DNA from: Cryphonectria parasitica EP155
Lineage: Eukaryota; Ascomycota; Sordariomycetes; Diaporthales; Cryphonectriaceae
Assembly: GCF_011745365.1 (NCBI RefSeq)
Contig: NW_024468909.1
Span: 124,001-188,000, forward strand
DNA length: 64,000 nucleotides
Direction of reading: 5' to 3'
The notes below the pieces were generated by a model that worked only from the letters and a program-made list of their open reading frames with translations, did no database searches and was not told where the DNA came from. The stretch's first letter is position 1, and each line of letters begins with the position of its first letter. The position numbers were made by a program, and so were the translations under genes. This document shows positions 1-10,764 of the stretch, one piece after another.

Positions 1-850
1 GCATCTCCACGCCCTTTGGGTTTAGTATTAGTCTCTCTGTCCTCTTGGGCATCAGATGGAGCGTTGGCCTTAATTCTGCTATCATAACTGCCCCTCTTGC
101 CCACAGGTAGCATCGTTGTCGTGGTAGGAGGTGTAGGAGGCGCCATCGAGGTGAGGGCTCCATCCATCAGCGGGGCAGAGCTCTGGTCAGAAGAGACAGA
201 CGGTCCGTCCACGTGGTTGTTCTGCCACTGGAGCCCCTCGTTTGCTGACAAGATTGTATCCAGCGGTGTGGTCAAGAGATGGAAAGCACCGAGGCTGGCC
301 TGTCCAGCTGGTGGGCTGCTGAAAGGTGAGGTAAAGGAGCACGCAGTGAGGAGCGATTGGTGGTCTGCCCAGGGGCTTCCCGAGTGTGTTGAGACTGGCG
401 ATACGGTGGCGGCCATGATGGGGTCAACTCCAGTTGGATGTTCCGAGCTGGGTATGTCTGCTGGCGGGCTTTCACCCAATGCCGCCACCACCGCTGCTGG
501 TCCATGCTCGAGCGGCTGTCCCAGACTGGGGTGCGAAAGGTTCAAAGGCGTATAGTCGTGCGGGCATGCAGTCCCAGAGGAGGAGGACGGACTCGCCACT
601 TCCTCACCTCTCTCTTTTCGCTTAGCCTGCTGCTTCCTATCTATCCCACCGAAAAAGGTTATTGGATGATGTATCAAGTCAGCTGGAGTAACTTGGTAAC
701 TAAGTGACTCGTGCCTGGGCAGAAAGAAGGGTGTTTAGACATGTACCTACCGCGGAACCGCTTCTGGGCCTCTCGATTCAGTTTACGACGGCGCTCCAGC
801 TGCTGCTGCTGCTGCTCATCTAGGTCGCCTTCCGTGGAACTACGAGGCAT
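1..850 (-). CDS. bZIP transcription factor, AP-1/Yap-like, 5' part only (cut by window edge)
   Basis: Minus-strand gene. Exon 1 is 850-751 and exon 2 runs from 640 to the window edge; the intron 750-641 (GTAGGT...ATAG) splits one Asp codon. The spliced frame gives MPRSSTEGDLDE, a five-Gln run, then a basic region with NREAQKRFR followed by DRKQQAKRKER. This matches the NxxAQxxFR signature of AP-1/Yap-type fungal bZIP proteins, which bind DNA as dimers in the nucleus. Exon 2 stays open for all 640 bases and is rich in Ser, Pro and Thr, as expected of an activation region. A clear leucine zipper heptad after the basic region is not obvious in the visible part, and the C-terminus is missing. Which bZIP subfamily it belongs to cannot be told. 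It lies 3 kb from the metabolite cluster, so a link in regulation is possible but not shown. Confidence 0.8.
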
Positions 851-1633
851 GTCTCACGGGATTTCTCCTCAGCTGTCACGCCATGGGATATAAAGAGAAG
901 GAGATGGATCAAGTAAGATCAGTCAAGAGAAATGAATACTTCTTTTCATCCACATGCGAAGAAGAGAGATGATGATTTAAAGCGGAGCTTCCTGGTCTGT
1001 TCATGTCAGCTCTCTAGATACTGTGATTACTCTACGGCTCCCAGGCGACGCCATTTGTAATTATGCCTCCCTGGCTGAGCATTTCATCTCGCCACGATCA
1101 GAGCGTACAGCCTTGGACACAACCCAGCTTTCTGTCGCCTGCCGCGCGCAGCCTAAGTGGAGACATTGAACTTGTCGGCTGTTATGCGGCGATTGACTAT
1201 GCACCGAACCTACATACAAGCTTGAGAGGACTATGCAGATGCTCATCGGAGCCTTCTGACAGTTCTCTTTCGGTAATACACGCACGATAGCCGTCATGAA
1301 TATAGATGAGACGGGCCCCTGGGCAGGCTCGCTCCACACCGGTACTCGTGGTGGGAACAATTAAATCTTCGTTTGTATAAGAAAGAGTGGTTTTAGGGGG
1401 GGCAAAACATCTTGACTACGTATCTCGGCTCTCCAGTCTTGGATATCAGATATAGATCCGTACACTTCAAAGTTTGGTACTGTGATTAAAGCTAAAAGAC
1501 TAAGAGGTGGAAAATCGACAGGCAACCGTGGTTCCCAATCAATTTTGCTTTTGCTCTTACCGAATAGATGCGCTCTTTTCTTCCTCTTCTGGTTATTCTT
1601 CACCACCGCCTCCTTCTCCACCTCCTCCTCCTG

Positions 1634-1635
<2 letters not shown>

Positions 1636-1671
<36 letters not shown>
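1636..1671. repeat. TC dinucleotide microsatellite
   Basis: About 18 uninterrupted TC units inside a longer pyrimidine-rich stretch (from about 1600). It lies between genes. Confidence 0.95.
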
Positions 1672-1675
<4 letters not shown>

Positions 1676-1753
1676 CTGAAGGTGAGCACGCTAGATTATG
1701 AATGGATCTCTACTACTGCTTAGTCGCAACGGCACGAGCCGTTGAAGCTTGAC

Positions 1754-1805
1754 TGGCAGGCACATGGCACTTGGCACGCGGCACTTGGCACTTGGCACTT
1801 GGCAG
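1754..1805. repeat. imperfect tandem repeat of ggcactt
   Basis: Five to six copies of a GGCACTT unit, two of them degenerate (ggcacat, ggcacgc). No function is apparent. Confidence 0.85.
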
Positions 1806-2410
1806 CGCAAGGCTCCAGGCAGATCTCGATGGGTAGCCGCTCACGCTAGGTTATCTCACCTTGGAAGGATTCGAGGATCGAGCTAGCAGAAGCACGCACT
1901 GCTACTACTCGATATCCACAGATACAGGTACCATGGTGCAGATACGAGACTGAAACTCGGCAGGATAAAGTTTATGGTCGACGGTCTTTGCAAAAGTTCC
2001 AGCAAGACCCCGAGGCCGCGATACGGAAGGCCCCATAGTAAACATCATCAGGTGGGGCACCCAAGTGTGAAAAGTACTGATTACATACACTCTGTGGGTT
2101 GTGCAACTAGAGTGCCATTGCAGCCGGCCCACTTCCCGCGCGTAACTGTGGTACAAAGAAGCTGCTGCTTTCATAAGCCACACGTCCGGACTTAACGTCC
2201 GGTCTTACAAGGAGACAAGAGAAGACAGGCAGAGGGAGACAGTCCAGAAGAAGCACAAAATCACCGATCGGGCATGGTGGCTGCACCTATTTGTACGGCG
2301 CAATTCCCCTTTCCCCCTGCTGGGCCATTCTGCAACCAAGACGGACCATTCCGAGATCTGAATCCTTCTCGAAAATACTAATCCACTCGTCGCTCTATCC
2401 GCTGCTTTAT

Positions 2411-2448
2411 CAATCCACTAAGCACTACCCAATCCACTAAGCACTACT
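2411..2448 (+). repeat. 19-bp tandem duplication in the 5' leader of the SnoaL-like gene
   Basis: Two adjacent copies of caatccactaagcactac plus two bases, differing only at the last base. They end one base before the ATG at 2450. A third partial match (aatccact) lies near 2381. Probably replication slippage in the untranslated leader. Confidence 0.9.
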
Positions 2449-2449
2449 C

Positions 2450-2935
2450 ATGGCTCCCCTCAGCGGCTGGACCCTGCCTGTCACCCTGTCGCCGCCCCTC
2501 AGTGGCCGCGAAGCCGTTGCTGACGCCCTGTACCGTTGCGTCACCGGCCTCGACACCAACGATGTGGACCTATTTCGGTCCGCATTCCACCAAGACGCCA
2601 GCTTCACCCTGAACGGCTACACCATGAATGGCCTGGCCAGCATCGTCTCAGACTGCTTTGACAACATCGCCAAGCTCGAGACGACCCACTTCGTCACAAA
2701 CACCCGCATCCACATTGCCGACGGCGGCAGCCAGGCCACCTTGTCTGCCTCCACCCTTGCCCAGCACTACCGCGGTGGTCAGGGCATGAAGGGCAACGCA
2801 GATCGCTTCCTGACCGGCGCCCTCTACCTACTAGAGCTCGCCAAAGACAGCGATGGCACCACCTGGAAAATTACCAACTGGAAGATGCAGAGCACCTGGG
2901 GCGAAGGGGATATCGGCATCGTGACGGGCAAGTAA
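2450..2935 (+). CDS. SnoaL-like domain protein (NTF2-like fold)
   Basis: An intronless 161-residue protein, the usual size for a single SnoaL_4-type domain. After a short N-terminal stretch come a helix-rich segment (GREAVADALYRCVTGLDTND), a FRSAFHQDASFTLNG block, a THFVTNTRIHI strand, and a C-terminal strand pair ending TWKITNWKMQSTWGEGD. This order is typical of the SnoaL/NTF2-like superfamily, whose members include small cyclases, dehydratases and isomerases. The substrate cannot be read from the sequence. The gene lies 1.1 kb upstream of the Zn2Cys6 regulator and points the same way, so it could belong to the cluster, but such proteins are also common outside clusters. Codon use is GC-rich and clean, supporting a real gene. 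The start is the first ATG in frame, right after a tandem repeat. Confidence 0.8.
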   Translation: MAPLSGWTLPVTLSPPLSGREAVADALYRCVTGLDTNDVDLFRSAFHQDASFTLNGYTMNGLASIVSDCFDNIAKLETTHFVTNTRIHIADGGSQATLSASTLAQHYRGGQGMKGNADRFLTGALYLLELAKDSDGTTWKITNWKMQSTWGEGDIGIVTGK

Positions 2936-4034
2936 AGCATGGAGAAGGAGACAAGCACAACGCAACGACAAAAGAAGAGGGAGGTACCAGACCCCTTGCC
3001 TGCATGTGTTGTTGTGGATGCGGAAGGGCACGGATAGGTTCATGCAGTGGGAAGCATGGATAGGATGGCGTGCTGCCTGTCAGCCGTAAATCCTCCTCCT
3101 CTTGTTTGCCTGCCTGTTCGTCTCTTCTCGAGCCATGCTTTCGCATACTGAATCGTGCCGCATATCAAAGTTGTCGCTCAAACTAGCTCTATCAATCTAC
3201 ATACATATGTAGATATGGTCAGCAATCAAATCAACTGGTTCCACCAACCGCGGACGGCAGTGGAGCATCCGCTGTGCTGCTGAGTCGCTCCAAAGTCAAA
3301 TTTGAAAGTTTACGTCAACGTGCCCCATGTTCTTCCCAAACTCTCCCAGGTCTGCACACAGCCACTGTTTCCCGCACGCTGCCCTTCGTACGCCCCTGGC
3401 CGTCGTCAGTTTTCCCCCGCATCCTCTGGCATGCAGCACCATCAGCCTTTCCGTTCGTCCATCCTCAGGCCGGTCGTATGTTTCTGCAAGATTGTGGACA
3501 AGGTGAGAATGGTAGATTCAAAATTGATCCGGCTCCGGACAACACATCCACCTTCTCCCCCGTATCAATTCTCGGAAGATGCATCGTTATCAGTTAACCT
3601 TACTCAGGACAGTGTTTTCGCTTCTCATGATTTTCTCCAGGAACCACACACCCACGTCCACATTACACATTCCACATCCACATCCATACGCGCACCCACA
3701 ACCCACCAGTCACTCTCTCTCACACAAACCCCACGCAGGCCCATCATCATTGCAACTGGCGCAAACAATCTCGCTTCATGCCCTGAATGAACCAAGACAC
3801 AACAAACCTTAATAGCACGTGGCCGGGTTTTGATCGACGCTGTTGAGTTGCTTATATCTTCTTACCGCTGCCTGTTCGTCCCTAAAGGGCAAAGGCGTGG
3901 CCAGGCTCACAAGGAAGAAGAGGCCAGTATAAACCCTAGCTTAGTGTCTTGGCAACCTTCATGATAACGCGTCCTTGTCCGTTGCGATTTTGTTCAAGGA
4001 AAGCCCCCGTTGCACGTTCAAACACACATTCCCA
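2936..4034. other. intergenic, upstream region of the Zn2Cys6 regulator
   Basis: Several overlapping frames of 77-162 codons exist on the plus strand (3274-3812), but none shows a domain, intron logic or biased composition beyond Pro/Ser/Thr/His-rich low complexity. A TATA-like gtataaac lies at about 3928, roughly 105 bases before the chosen start of the regulator. Confidence 0.4.
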
Positions 4035-6993
4035 ATGTCTACGGCCCGGAAACGCCTCTCTTGTGACCGATGCCACGCGCAAAAACTACGCTGTCCTCGA
4101 CATTCGAGCGCCAATGAGGAGAGCTGTGGAAGATGCCTGCGTCATGGCACCAAGTGCGTGTACAGCGTGGCCCTGCCCAAGGGTCGCCCCCGTTCCAAAC
4201 CCGAGTCTTCGACGCACGGCACTCCTGTGCGACACCATAAACTCGCCCGTGCCAATGATGCCTCCACCTTGCGGGAAGACACGGTGAGTTACCGTCTTTG
4301 TTCAACGCCAGTCCTGAGCCACGATGATTTGCGACGTGTGAGGGAGCTTTTTTGTACTGAAATCAGAGCAAAAAAATCAAAAAATATAGCACGGACTATG
4401 TCTAGACGATGCCATGAGCCTTTCACCTGAATCCCTTCAGCGCAATCCGGGCGTGCTTGACGATTCTTTTACTTTCCAGCCATTACCATGCTCGAGAGCC
4501 GAGGATTACCTGCAAGGATCGGACTCTCTTTCCGCCAATGTCAACTTCTTTGACTTCTCGCCCATTCAATTAGCTTCATGGCAGGATGATCTGACGGGGG
4601 CTATCCAGGCACTGACAGCTACGACAGGGGCAGGGCAGCCCTCAGTGCTCCAAGGATACACCGAGCCCTTGCAGCCCTTTATAACAAGCTTGATGTCTCC
4701 GGAAGATGGATCCTCGTTCCGGCCCGGGAAGGACGGAGAAGATCACCTGCCATTAGGCTCCATGTCCCCGGGTCCTGATTCTCAAGACAAGCCACCTCCC
4801 TACATCGAAAAATCCTTCTGGGGTCGCATCGAGAGCCAGGTATGATGTCCCGTGCACCACGTCAATGTTTATCTAGTTGCTAAACTCACATATTCAAGGA
4901 GCCTTTATGCGTCCCATCCACCCGCGCCGCCCACATTCCTACTGCAGAATCGATACGAGCCACCGCGTCTTGTCGCGACGAGGCTGGCCTGCTCGACTTG
5001 ATCGATGACATCCCCAGCAAGACAATCTGTGACGGCTTCATACAATCGTTCATCTCCATCATTTACCCTCTCAATCCCCTCGTTGACCTCCCTACTTTGT
5101 CCAGAGACTATAGCGTCTTGTGGGACATACGTGCTCAAAAGTCCCGGAGGGGAAAGTCCAACGATTGCTTCAAAGACGCCAGCGTTGTTACTGTCCTCTT
5201 TGCTGCTCTGTACTGCGGTGCCACCGCAGCCTCCACCAGCCTTTGGTCGCAGTCCCCAGCATTGAGGGCTACCAACACGTCAACAATCATTGCTGGACTG
5301 AAAACCGTGTGCAACAAGGCTCTGGGTCAATTTCGCCATCCCGGAGATCATACTTTAAGCACTTTCACTGCTTCGCTCCTGTGTCATTGTTTTGCTGGGC
5401 TCAATGACACCGCCGCTCAGACCCAGTCCTTCGTCAGCAGAGCGGTCCACACAGCACAATACCTGGGGCTTCACCGAGATTTCACAACGCAGGGTCTCAA
5501 TGCCACCACACAAGAATTACGACGACGCATCTGGTGGTACGTCGTTCGGCTAGACGTCCAGTGTTCGCTCCGGTACGGCTTGCAGATGCACTGTGGTGCT
5601 GAGGGCCACCAGTGGGATGTGCAGATGTTGTGTGACCCGGCTTTGGATGCTGCAGAAGAGCCTCGGCCTGTGGCTGAGCAATCTGCCTCGATGTCTAGCC
5701 CCCATGAGCATCCGTTGTCGCTGCGCTTCGCAGCAGGGACTGCCGAGGTGGTTAGGTTTCTGCATGCGCTGTTGCATCGAATAAACAGCTGCCATGAGTT
5801 TGGACAAGCAGATCTCGACTTCCACCTCAAGCGGTATAAAACCCTGCACACCAAGCTAGCTACGATCACTGCTGCGTTGGGGTCCTCAAGTGGGCATGGC
5901 CAGGGTCAAGACCACATGTCCCCTGACCTGCTCTCATCAAACCATCAATCTCCTCGTGAGATTGACGAGCAACCGGACGCTTTCATCCCATGGGCCAGGA
6001 CTACTCTCATAGCATTGGTCAAGGGGTCCTTGATGATACTACAGAAAGCCTTCTTAGGTCATCCCAGCCTCACAGTGCAACAGAACCAGATGCTATGGAC
6101 GAGGTAAATGATTTTCAACCCCCCCCCCCCGGGCGCCCCTTTTCTTCTTCCTTTTGCTCATCTTTTTTTTTCTTCTTTTTATCGTCTTCTCTTTGCTCGC
6201 GTACAGACATATGAGAATTTAGTCAGCAGTTGCTAATTAATTTCTCAACAGTACTTTCCGGCTGAGTATCGATGTTGTCATTCACATCCATGGAATTGTA
6301 CAACTGGCAAGATCTTCGGCACAATTATGGTTTGTGAGAACTAACCTCACGCCACTCGCTCTGGCGGCAACTTTCATCATCCTGAACCACCTCAAACGCG
6401 AGCCCAGGGCAGAGCACAGCCAGGAGGCGCTGGAAATGGTTGATCGGACAATCAACATTTTCTCTCTGATCAAGACGTTGCCGAGTATGCAGGCGTTGGG
6501 CCATCTAGCTTCCCCTGCCAGCCATGGGGAAGACACAGATCCCGAATGGCAATGTCTAAAGGCCATACGAACACGGACTGCTGGTCCAGCGTCGCAGTCT
6601 CTCTCGGAGACGTGCGAAAGCCCCCACAGCTCCAGAGACCAGAGCAAGACGCTGAGCCCATTTGGCCTGAGCCCAGATAGTGCTGTTTTTGTACCCCGAT
6701 CCTTCTCCCGAAATTTGCAACAAATATTCTTGCAGCCTTCACAGGTCCCTGGTGGGCAAAGTAAGGTCCCAGACGTGGTGCCGACTCTGACCTCAATGAT
6801 ACAAGACCTTGAAGCTGCCATTCCCCATCTAGATGCTACGGCATACGGAGCATCTGATGACATGCAAGTGGGAGGAGGCTGGCCTGCACTAGAGCTGGCA
6901 CATAGGGGTATCTCTTCGAGTAGGGCAGCGTTTTTCTCTAGTCCTGAGAATGTGCAGCAACATGTGCCTTGGTGCTCATTTTTTGGCATATAA
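4035..6993 (+). CDS. Zn2Cys6 transcription factor with fungal-specific TF domain; likely cluster regulator
   Basis: Four exons (4035-4283, 4390-4839, 4899-6103, 6252-6993) give 881 residues; introns are 106, 59 and 148 nt. The start ATG at 4035 places the Zn2Cys6 knuckle at residues 10-41 with the usual spacing C10-x2-C13-x6-C20-x10-C31-x2-C34-x6-C41, followed by a basic GRPRSKP linker. Exon 3 holds the fungal-specific transcription factor domain (PF04082-like): FIQSFISIIYPLNPLVDLPT, then TAQYLGLHRDF and ELRRRIWWYVVRLD, which are hallmark stretches. These are nuclear proteins that bind CGG-containing sites, usually as dimers. The gene stands beside the oxygenase, P450 and PKS-NRPS, the typical position of a pathway-specific activator, but this role is inferred. 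A 12-base C run lies in intron 3. The end of exon 4 is not conserved in any way I recognise. Confidence 0.88.
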
Positions 6994-8712
6994 TTCGATG
7001 GTCGGATGGTTTGGGCCAGGTCAGTTCATAGTTACGAATTCAACTTGTTGCGGTTCGCAGCGAAATGTAAAAATACCAATTGCCATAAACACTGCTGGGG
7101 AATGCAATAAAAGTACTTACTTGATGCTAGCACACTTGCACAAGCAGTGTCAAGCGCAACCTGCCTTGAAAAATGAAACGTCCTGGTACAGTTTGCAAGT
7201 GTACACCAGAAGCGAGGCTGGGCGCGATATTCGGAGGCAATAATTAGCTTGATGACTGATTCTGTATATAATAGTTTTTAACAATGATTATGTCCTTATT
7301 TTTTCAGGCCCTTTACACTGAATTCGGAATGACTTGCTAACATGTCCACCATATCCAATGACAGGCTCAATAGTAATTATATAGTTCTTGTGTAACGTAC
7401 GCTGAAGTGCCGAGAGTTGAGCTTTACCAGCACTTACAACTCGTTGTTACTTATGACCTGTTCTGAAACCCGCATGTCAAGATGTGAGAAGTGATGTGTG
7501 ACGATGAAATGCGTGTGGTCAGTGCATTCACTGGCGATAACTTTTGCGACATGATGAGACTTCGCTGAATCACGTAACCTAAACATCTTGTTCAGATACA
7601 ATGTGTAAAAAATTCTTCAGGAGACAAGGGTCCCATTTGCGGGCGTGGAGCCAGTGACTTGGCCGCTGGCATCGAGTGACTGTCTCCCGCACACAACTAA
7701 TCTCAAAGAAAATGACCGTAGATCATGCACAGGCAGAGTCCGAAGTAGTCACAACAAGCGTTTGCTCAATGGAAAAGACATTTTCATGCTATTGAGAGTT
7801 CTTTTTGATTACATTGCAAGGTGAACTCAGATTTCAAACCTGTTAAGCTTCACGGCTTTCATCGGTTCAGCGCATGCGATGGATGCTCATTATTGCGCGG
7901 ATTCACCTGTGATTATCGACTTGGGAAAAGTTCACGCCCCCACCCCCACTTTCCGTTCTCGTTGTCTATAGAGTGAGGAAGAAGCGACAATGAAAGAAAG
8001 TAAGCGAAACCTTGAAGATAGCTTGCGTCCTTACAAACCGGATCGAGTTTGCCACAGATTCTCAGCGGTAATCATATGCATGGAAAGATAAGGGCAAAAC
8101 CCTCAGGACAGTGATCAGCGTAGTACTCATTGTATACTATTTTGGTAGTCTCAGAGTAGTATACAATTATATTCTCTAGAGCCCGAGGATTATTAGCCGA
8201 CACGAGGTAATGTGCATGCATGCTTATGTCTCCGCCTTGACCAGGCATGTTAGATATGCTTTGCAAGGTGGCATTGAAGGATCGCGGATGAAGCGGAACC
8301 ACCCGTCAGAATCGGTGGATTTGCGACATCCTGGCTCATTTTCTTATGCTTGCATATCACAATCATGCCCTAACTCCGCGTTTCGCCACAGCTCAGAACA
8401 GAGGGCAGTCGATAGGTTCAAGGCCGCGTTCCTGATATTCATTATGCCGAAGCCCTCAACGGGCAAAATTTTGCCAGGCCACTAACCCAACCTCACGTGG
8501 TTTCACGATTTGATTTTGTAGAGGGCCGAAAAAGGACTCGAATTAAGTAGATTTGGGCAAAAGGCTAGATGAACTGTCTAGACATACTTAAATGTAGATG
8601 GTCTCAATTATATCATTGATATCGTGGACAAAGGCAGATATCAGACTCCACAAATTCAATCTCCCTAACCCAAATTACAAAATACTTTGCTTCTGACACT
8701 GAATCATCCACA
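6994..8712. other. AT-rich intergenic stretch without a recognisable gene
   Basis: Short frames on both strands (for example 6950-7243, 8072-8302, 8210-8485) show no domain or splice logic. The region separates the regulator from the oxygenase and should contain the oxygenase promoter. Confidence 0.45.
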
Positions 8713-10031
8713 ATGGCAGCAGACGCGAACGCAGCTGTTGTTGACAACAACGAAAAGTACATCCCTACCATCGACCTCCGTGAATACTTTGACACAACAT
8801 CTCCGGAAAAGAAGCAGGACCTCGTCAATAAGGTGAGGCGTGCGTGTCTGGAGCATGGCTTCTTCCAAGTTGAAGGCCATGGAGTGCCTGTTGAGACCCA
8901 ACGAAGAATGCTCAAGGCCTGCAAGACCTTCTTTGACTTGCCCAAAGAGAAGAAGAGGGCACTCTCCCTTCACAAGTAGTAAGTAACACTTTGTCAAAGA
9001 ATATTTCTCCCAACCCTCAGTCATTGTGTTTGCATGTCAGAGACTTTTTCTGGCACCAGGGGAATTTATTTACTGGTGGTCTCCTATTCGACCGAGACTG
9101 ACGGGCATGAACTGTCTTCCATAAGCTGCCTCTCATGTACAGCAAACACTGACTCTCATGACTTTTATCCAGTTCTTGGCGCAGGGGCTACGAAGGCCCG
9201 GGTGAGCAGAAGGCCAACGACCCGCACAAGGGCGACCTCCTTCCTGACGCAAAAGAGGTATGCTATATTTCTTGACTGCAAAACAGTTAGTCATTAATTC
9301 GCTAACATCTTCACAATAGGGCTTCTTTGTGGGCAAGGAAATGCCTCTTGAAGAGGTCGACTTCCTGAAGGGCCCCAACGTCTGGCCCCCGGCATTGGCC
9401 GTTGATGAGTTCCGGAGGCCTGTTGAGGAGTATTTTGAACATCTCGTCCGTGTTGGGTACATGGTCATGGAGGTCCTCATGGTCAGCCTTGGGCATCCGG
9501 CCAGCCTCGTCAAGACGTTCGATGATGTTGCGATGTAAGCCATGCCTTCCGCCTTGGTTGTCGGCCTTTTTCGTATGAACCTGGATAACTAAAGTCTTTC
9601 CCCCCAGGTTCCTCAAGCTCCTTCGCTACCCGGAGCACACTTTCAAGGACCCACGCCAGTTCGGCTCCGGGCAACACACGGACTACGGTGGCATTACCAT
9701 CCTCCTCCAGCAAGCGGGCCAGGACGGACTGGAGGTCTGGCACGCTGCTACCAAGCAGTGGATCGCACTCCCTGCTGTTGAGGACAAGTTCGTCATCAAC
9801 CTGGGCGACCTGATCCAGAAGTGGACTGGGGCCGAGTACAAGAGTACTCTCCACAGGGTCATCAACAAGACGGGTGCCGAGAGGTATGCCGTGCCTGCGT
9901 TCTGGCACGGTAACCTAAACTCCACGAACCCCCTAAACCCCACTGACGGAGATACCGAGACAGTGCAGCAGCACATCAAGAAGAAGTTCTACAAAGGTTA
10001 CGGGCTGGTGGATGAGGTTGCTGTTTCCTGA
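8713..10031 (+). CDS. 2-oxoglutarate/Fe(II)-dependent oxygenase (isopenicillin-N-synthase-like)
   Basis: Four exons (8713-8978, 9173-9257, 9320-9534, 9608-10031) give 329 residues, the usual length for the family. The N-terminal non-haem dioxygenase domain starts IPTIDLREYF and includes LEHGFFQVEGHGVP. The C-terminal catalytic half has the iron triad H212-x-D214 (GQHTDYGG) and H271 (STLHRV), plus R281 for 2-oxoglutarate (ERYAVPAFW). The residue two after that Arg is Ala rather than the frequent Ser. Members hydroxylate, desaturate or close rings on small molecules in the cytosol. Intron 1 is long for this window (194 nt) but splices a Tyr codon cleanly. The gene lies between the Zn2Cys6 regulator and the P450, so it is the likely second tailoring oxidase of the PKS-NRPS product. 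The substrate is unknown. Confidence 0.9.
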
Positions 10032-10764
10032 TTGTTTTGATAAGGCTTGCATTTGCTCTCGTATCCTAACAAACAGTCATATTTCCTTAGTGTCAAATGC
10101 CGATAGCTTCAAGGTTCCGGGCTCCTTGGGTCTGGTCTATGCGGTATAGTTAGTTATGATATAGAAACAAGTGATCAGTGATTATATATATACAAACATT
10201 CTCTGAATGCATGACCCTCTCCTCTAGCCTATCAAGTCAGCGAGCTGAATTGCGTCCATATCCATCACCCGCAATAGTTTCCGCACAGAAAGTCTTCTCA
10301 CAGAACAGGAAGACCATTATCCATTGTTAAAGGAACCGAGTCAGTCCTAGATTGCATGTCTAAGCATAATGTCGTCTTAGCATAATGTTGCGTATTTCAG
10401 GTCCGGACCAATATCAGAGATGTCGTCTTGTTTACTATCTGATGTGTATTTCAATCAACAGAGATAGGTAGAACGGCCGGGAATAATCTCATCAGTTATA
10501 GTTATAATTAGTCTCCAGCGGTTATCATAGCACGGCCAAGGACATGTCAAAGGTTTGATGGGGAGTTTGATGGGGACAATGATGGGGACACCAGGAGTGC
10601 CTGATAGATTTCAACATGGCCACATGACTTGTTCTCGGCTTGAATTCCACTGTACTTTACATCTAATTCTGTAATTGTTACTTGTGACAGGATCCCGCGA
10701 AATCTTGATCCCATTTCCCACCAGAGACTCCATCTGAACCCAGGCCATGTTACCTGTACTTTCT
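10032..10764. other. intergenic between the convergent oxygenase and P450 genes
   Basis: The two genes converge here, so this should hold both 3' ends. No coding frame is visible. A short tandem repeat occurs at 10553-10592. Confidence 0.5.
10553..10592. repeat. 12-bp tandem repeat (gtttgatgggga)
   Basis: Two perfect adjacent copies (10553-10576) followed by a diverged third (caatgatgggga). It lies between convergent 3' ends and no function is visible. Confidence 0.85.

Larger units (their letters stand above)
851..2449. other. intergenic, probable promoter region of the bZIP gene and the SnoaL-like gene
   Basis: No coding frame with intron structure or family resemblance was found. It holds a TC microsatellite (1636-1671) and a 7-bp tandem repeat (about 1754-1805). 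The short open frames here owe their length to low complexity. Confidence 0.5.

Noticed and set aside
97..555. 152-codon plus-strand frame at the left edge
   Set aside because: Antisense shadow of exon 2 of the bZIP gene, whose minus-strand frame is open throughout and joins a bZIP basic region.
3274..3812. Overlapping plus-strand frames of 77-162 codons before the regulator
   Set aside because: Three frames open together in Pro/Ser/Thr/His-rich low complexity; no domain, no splice logic.
6282..6989. 235-codon minus-strand frame
   Set aside because: Antisense of the last exon of the Zn2Cys6 regulator; no domain.
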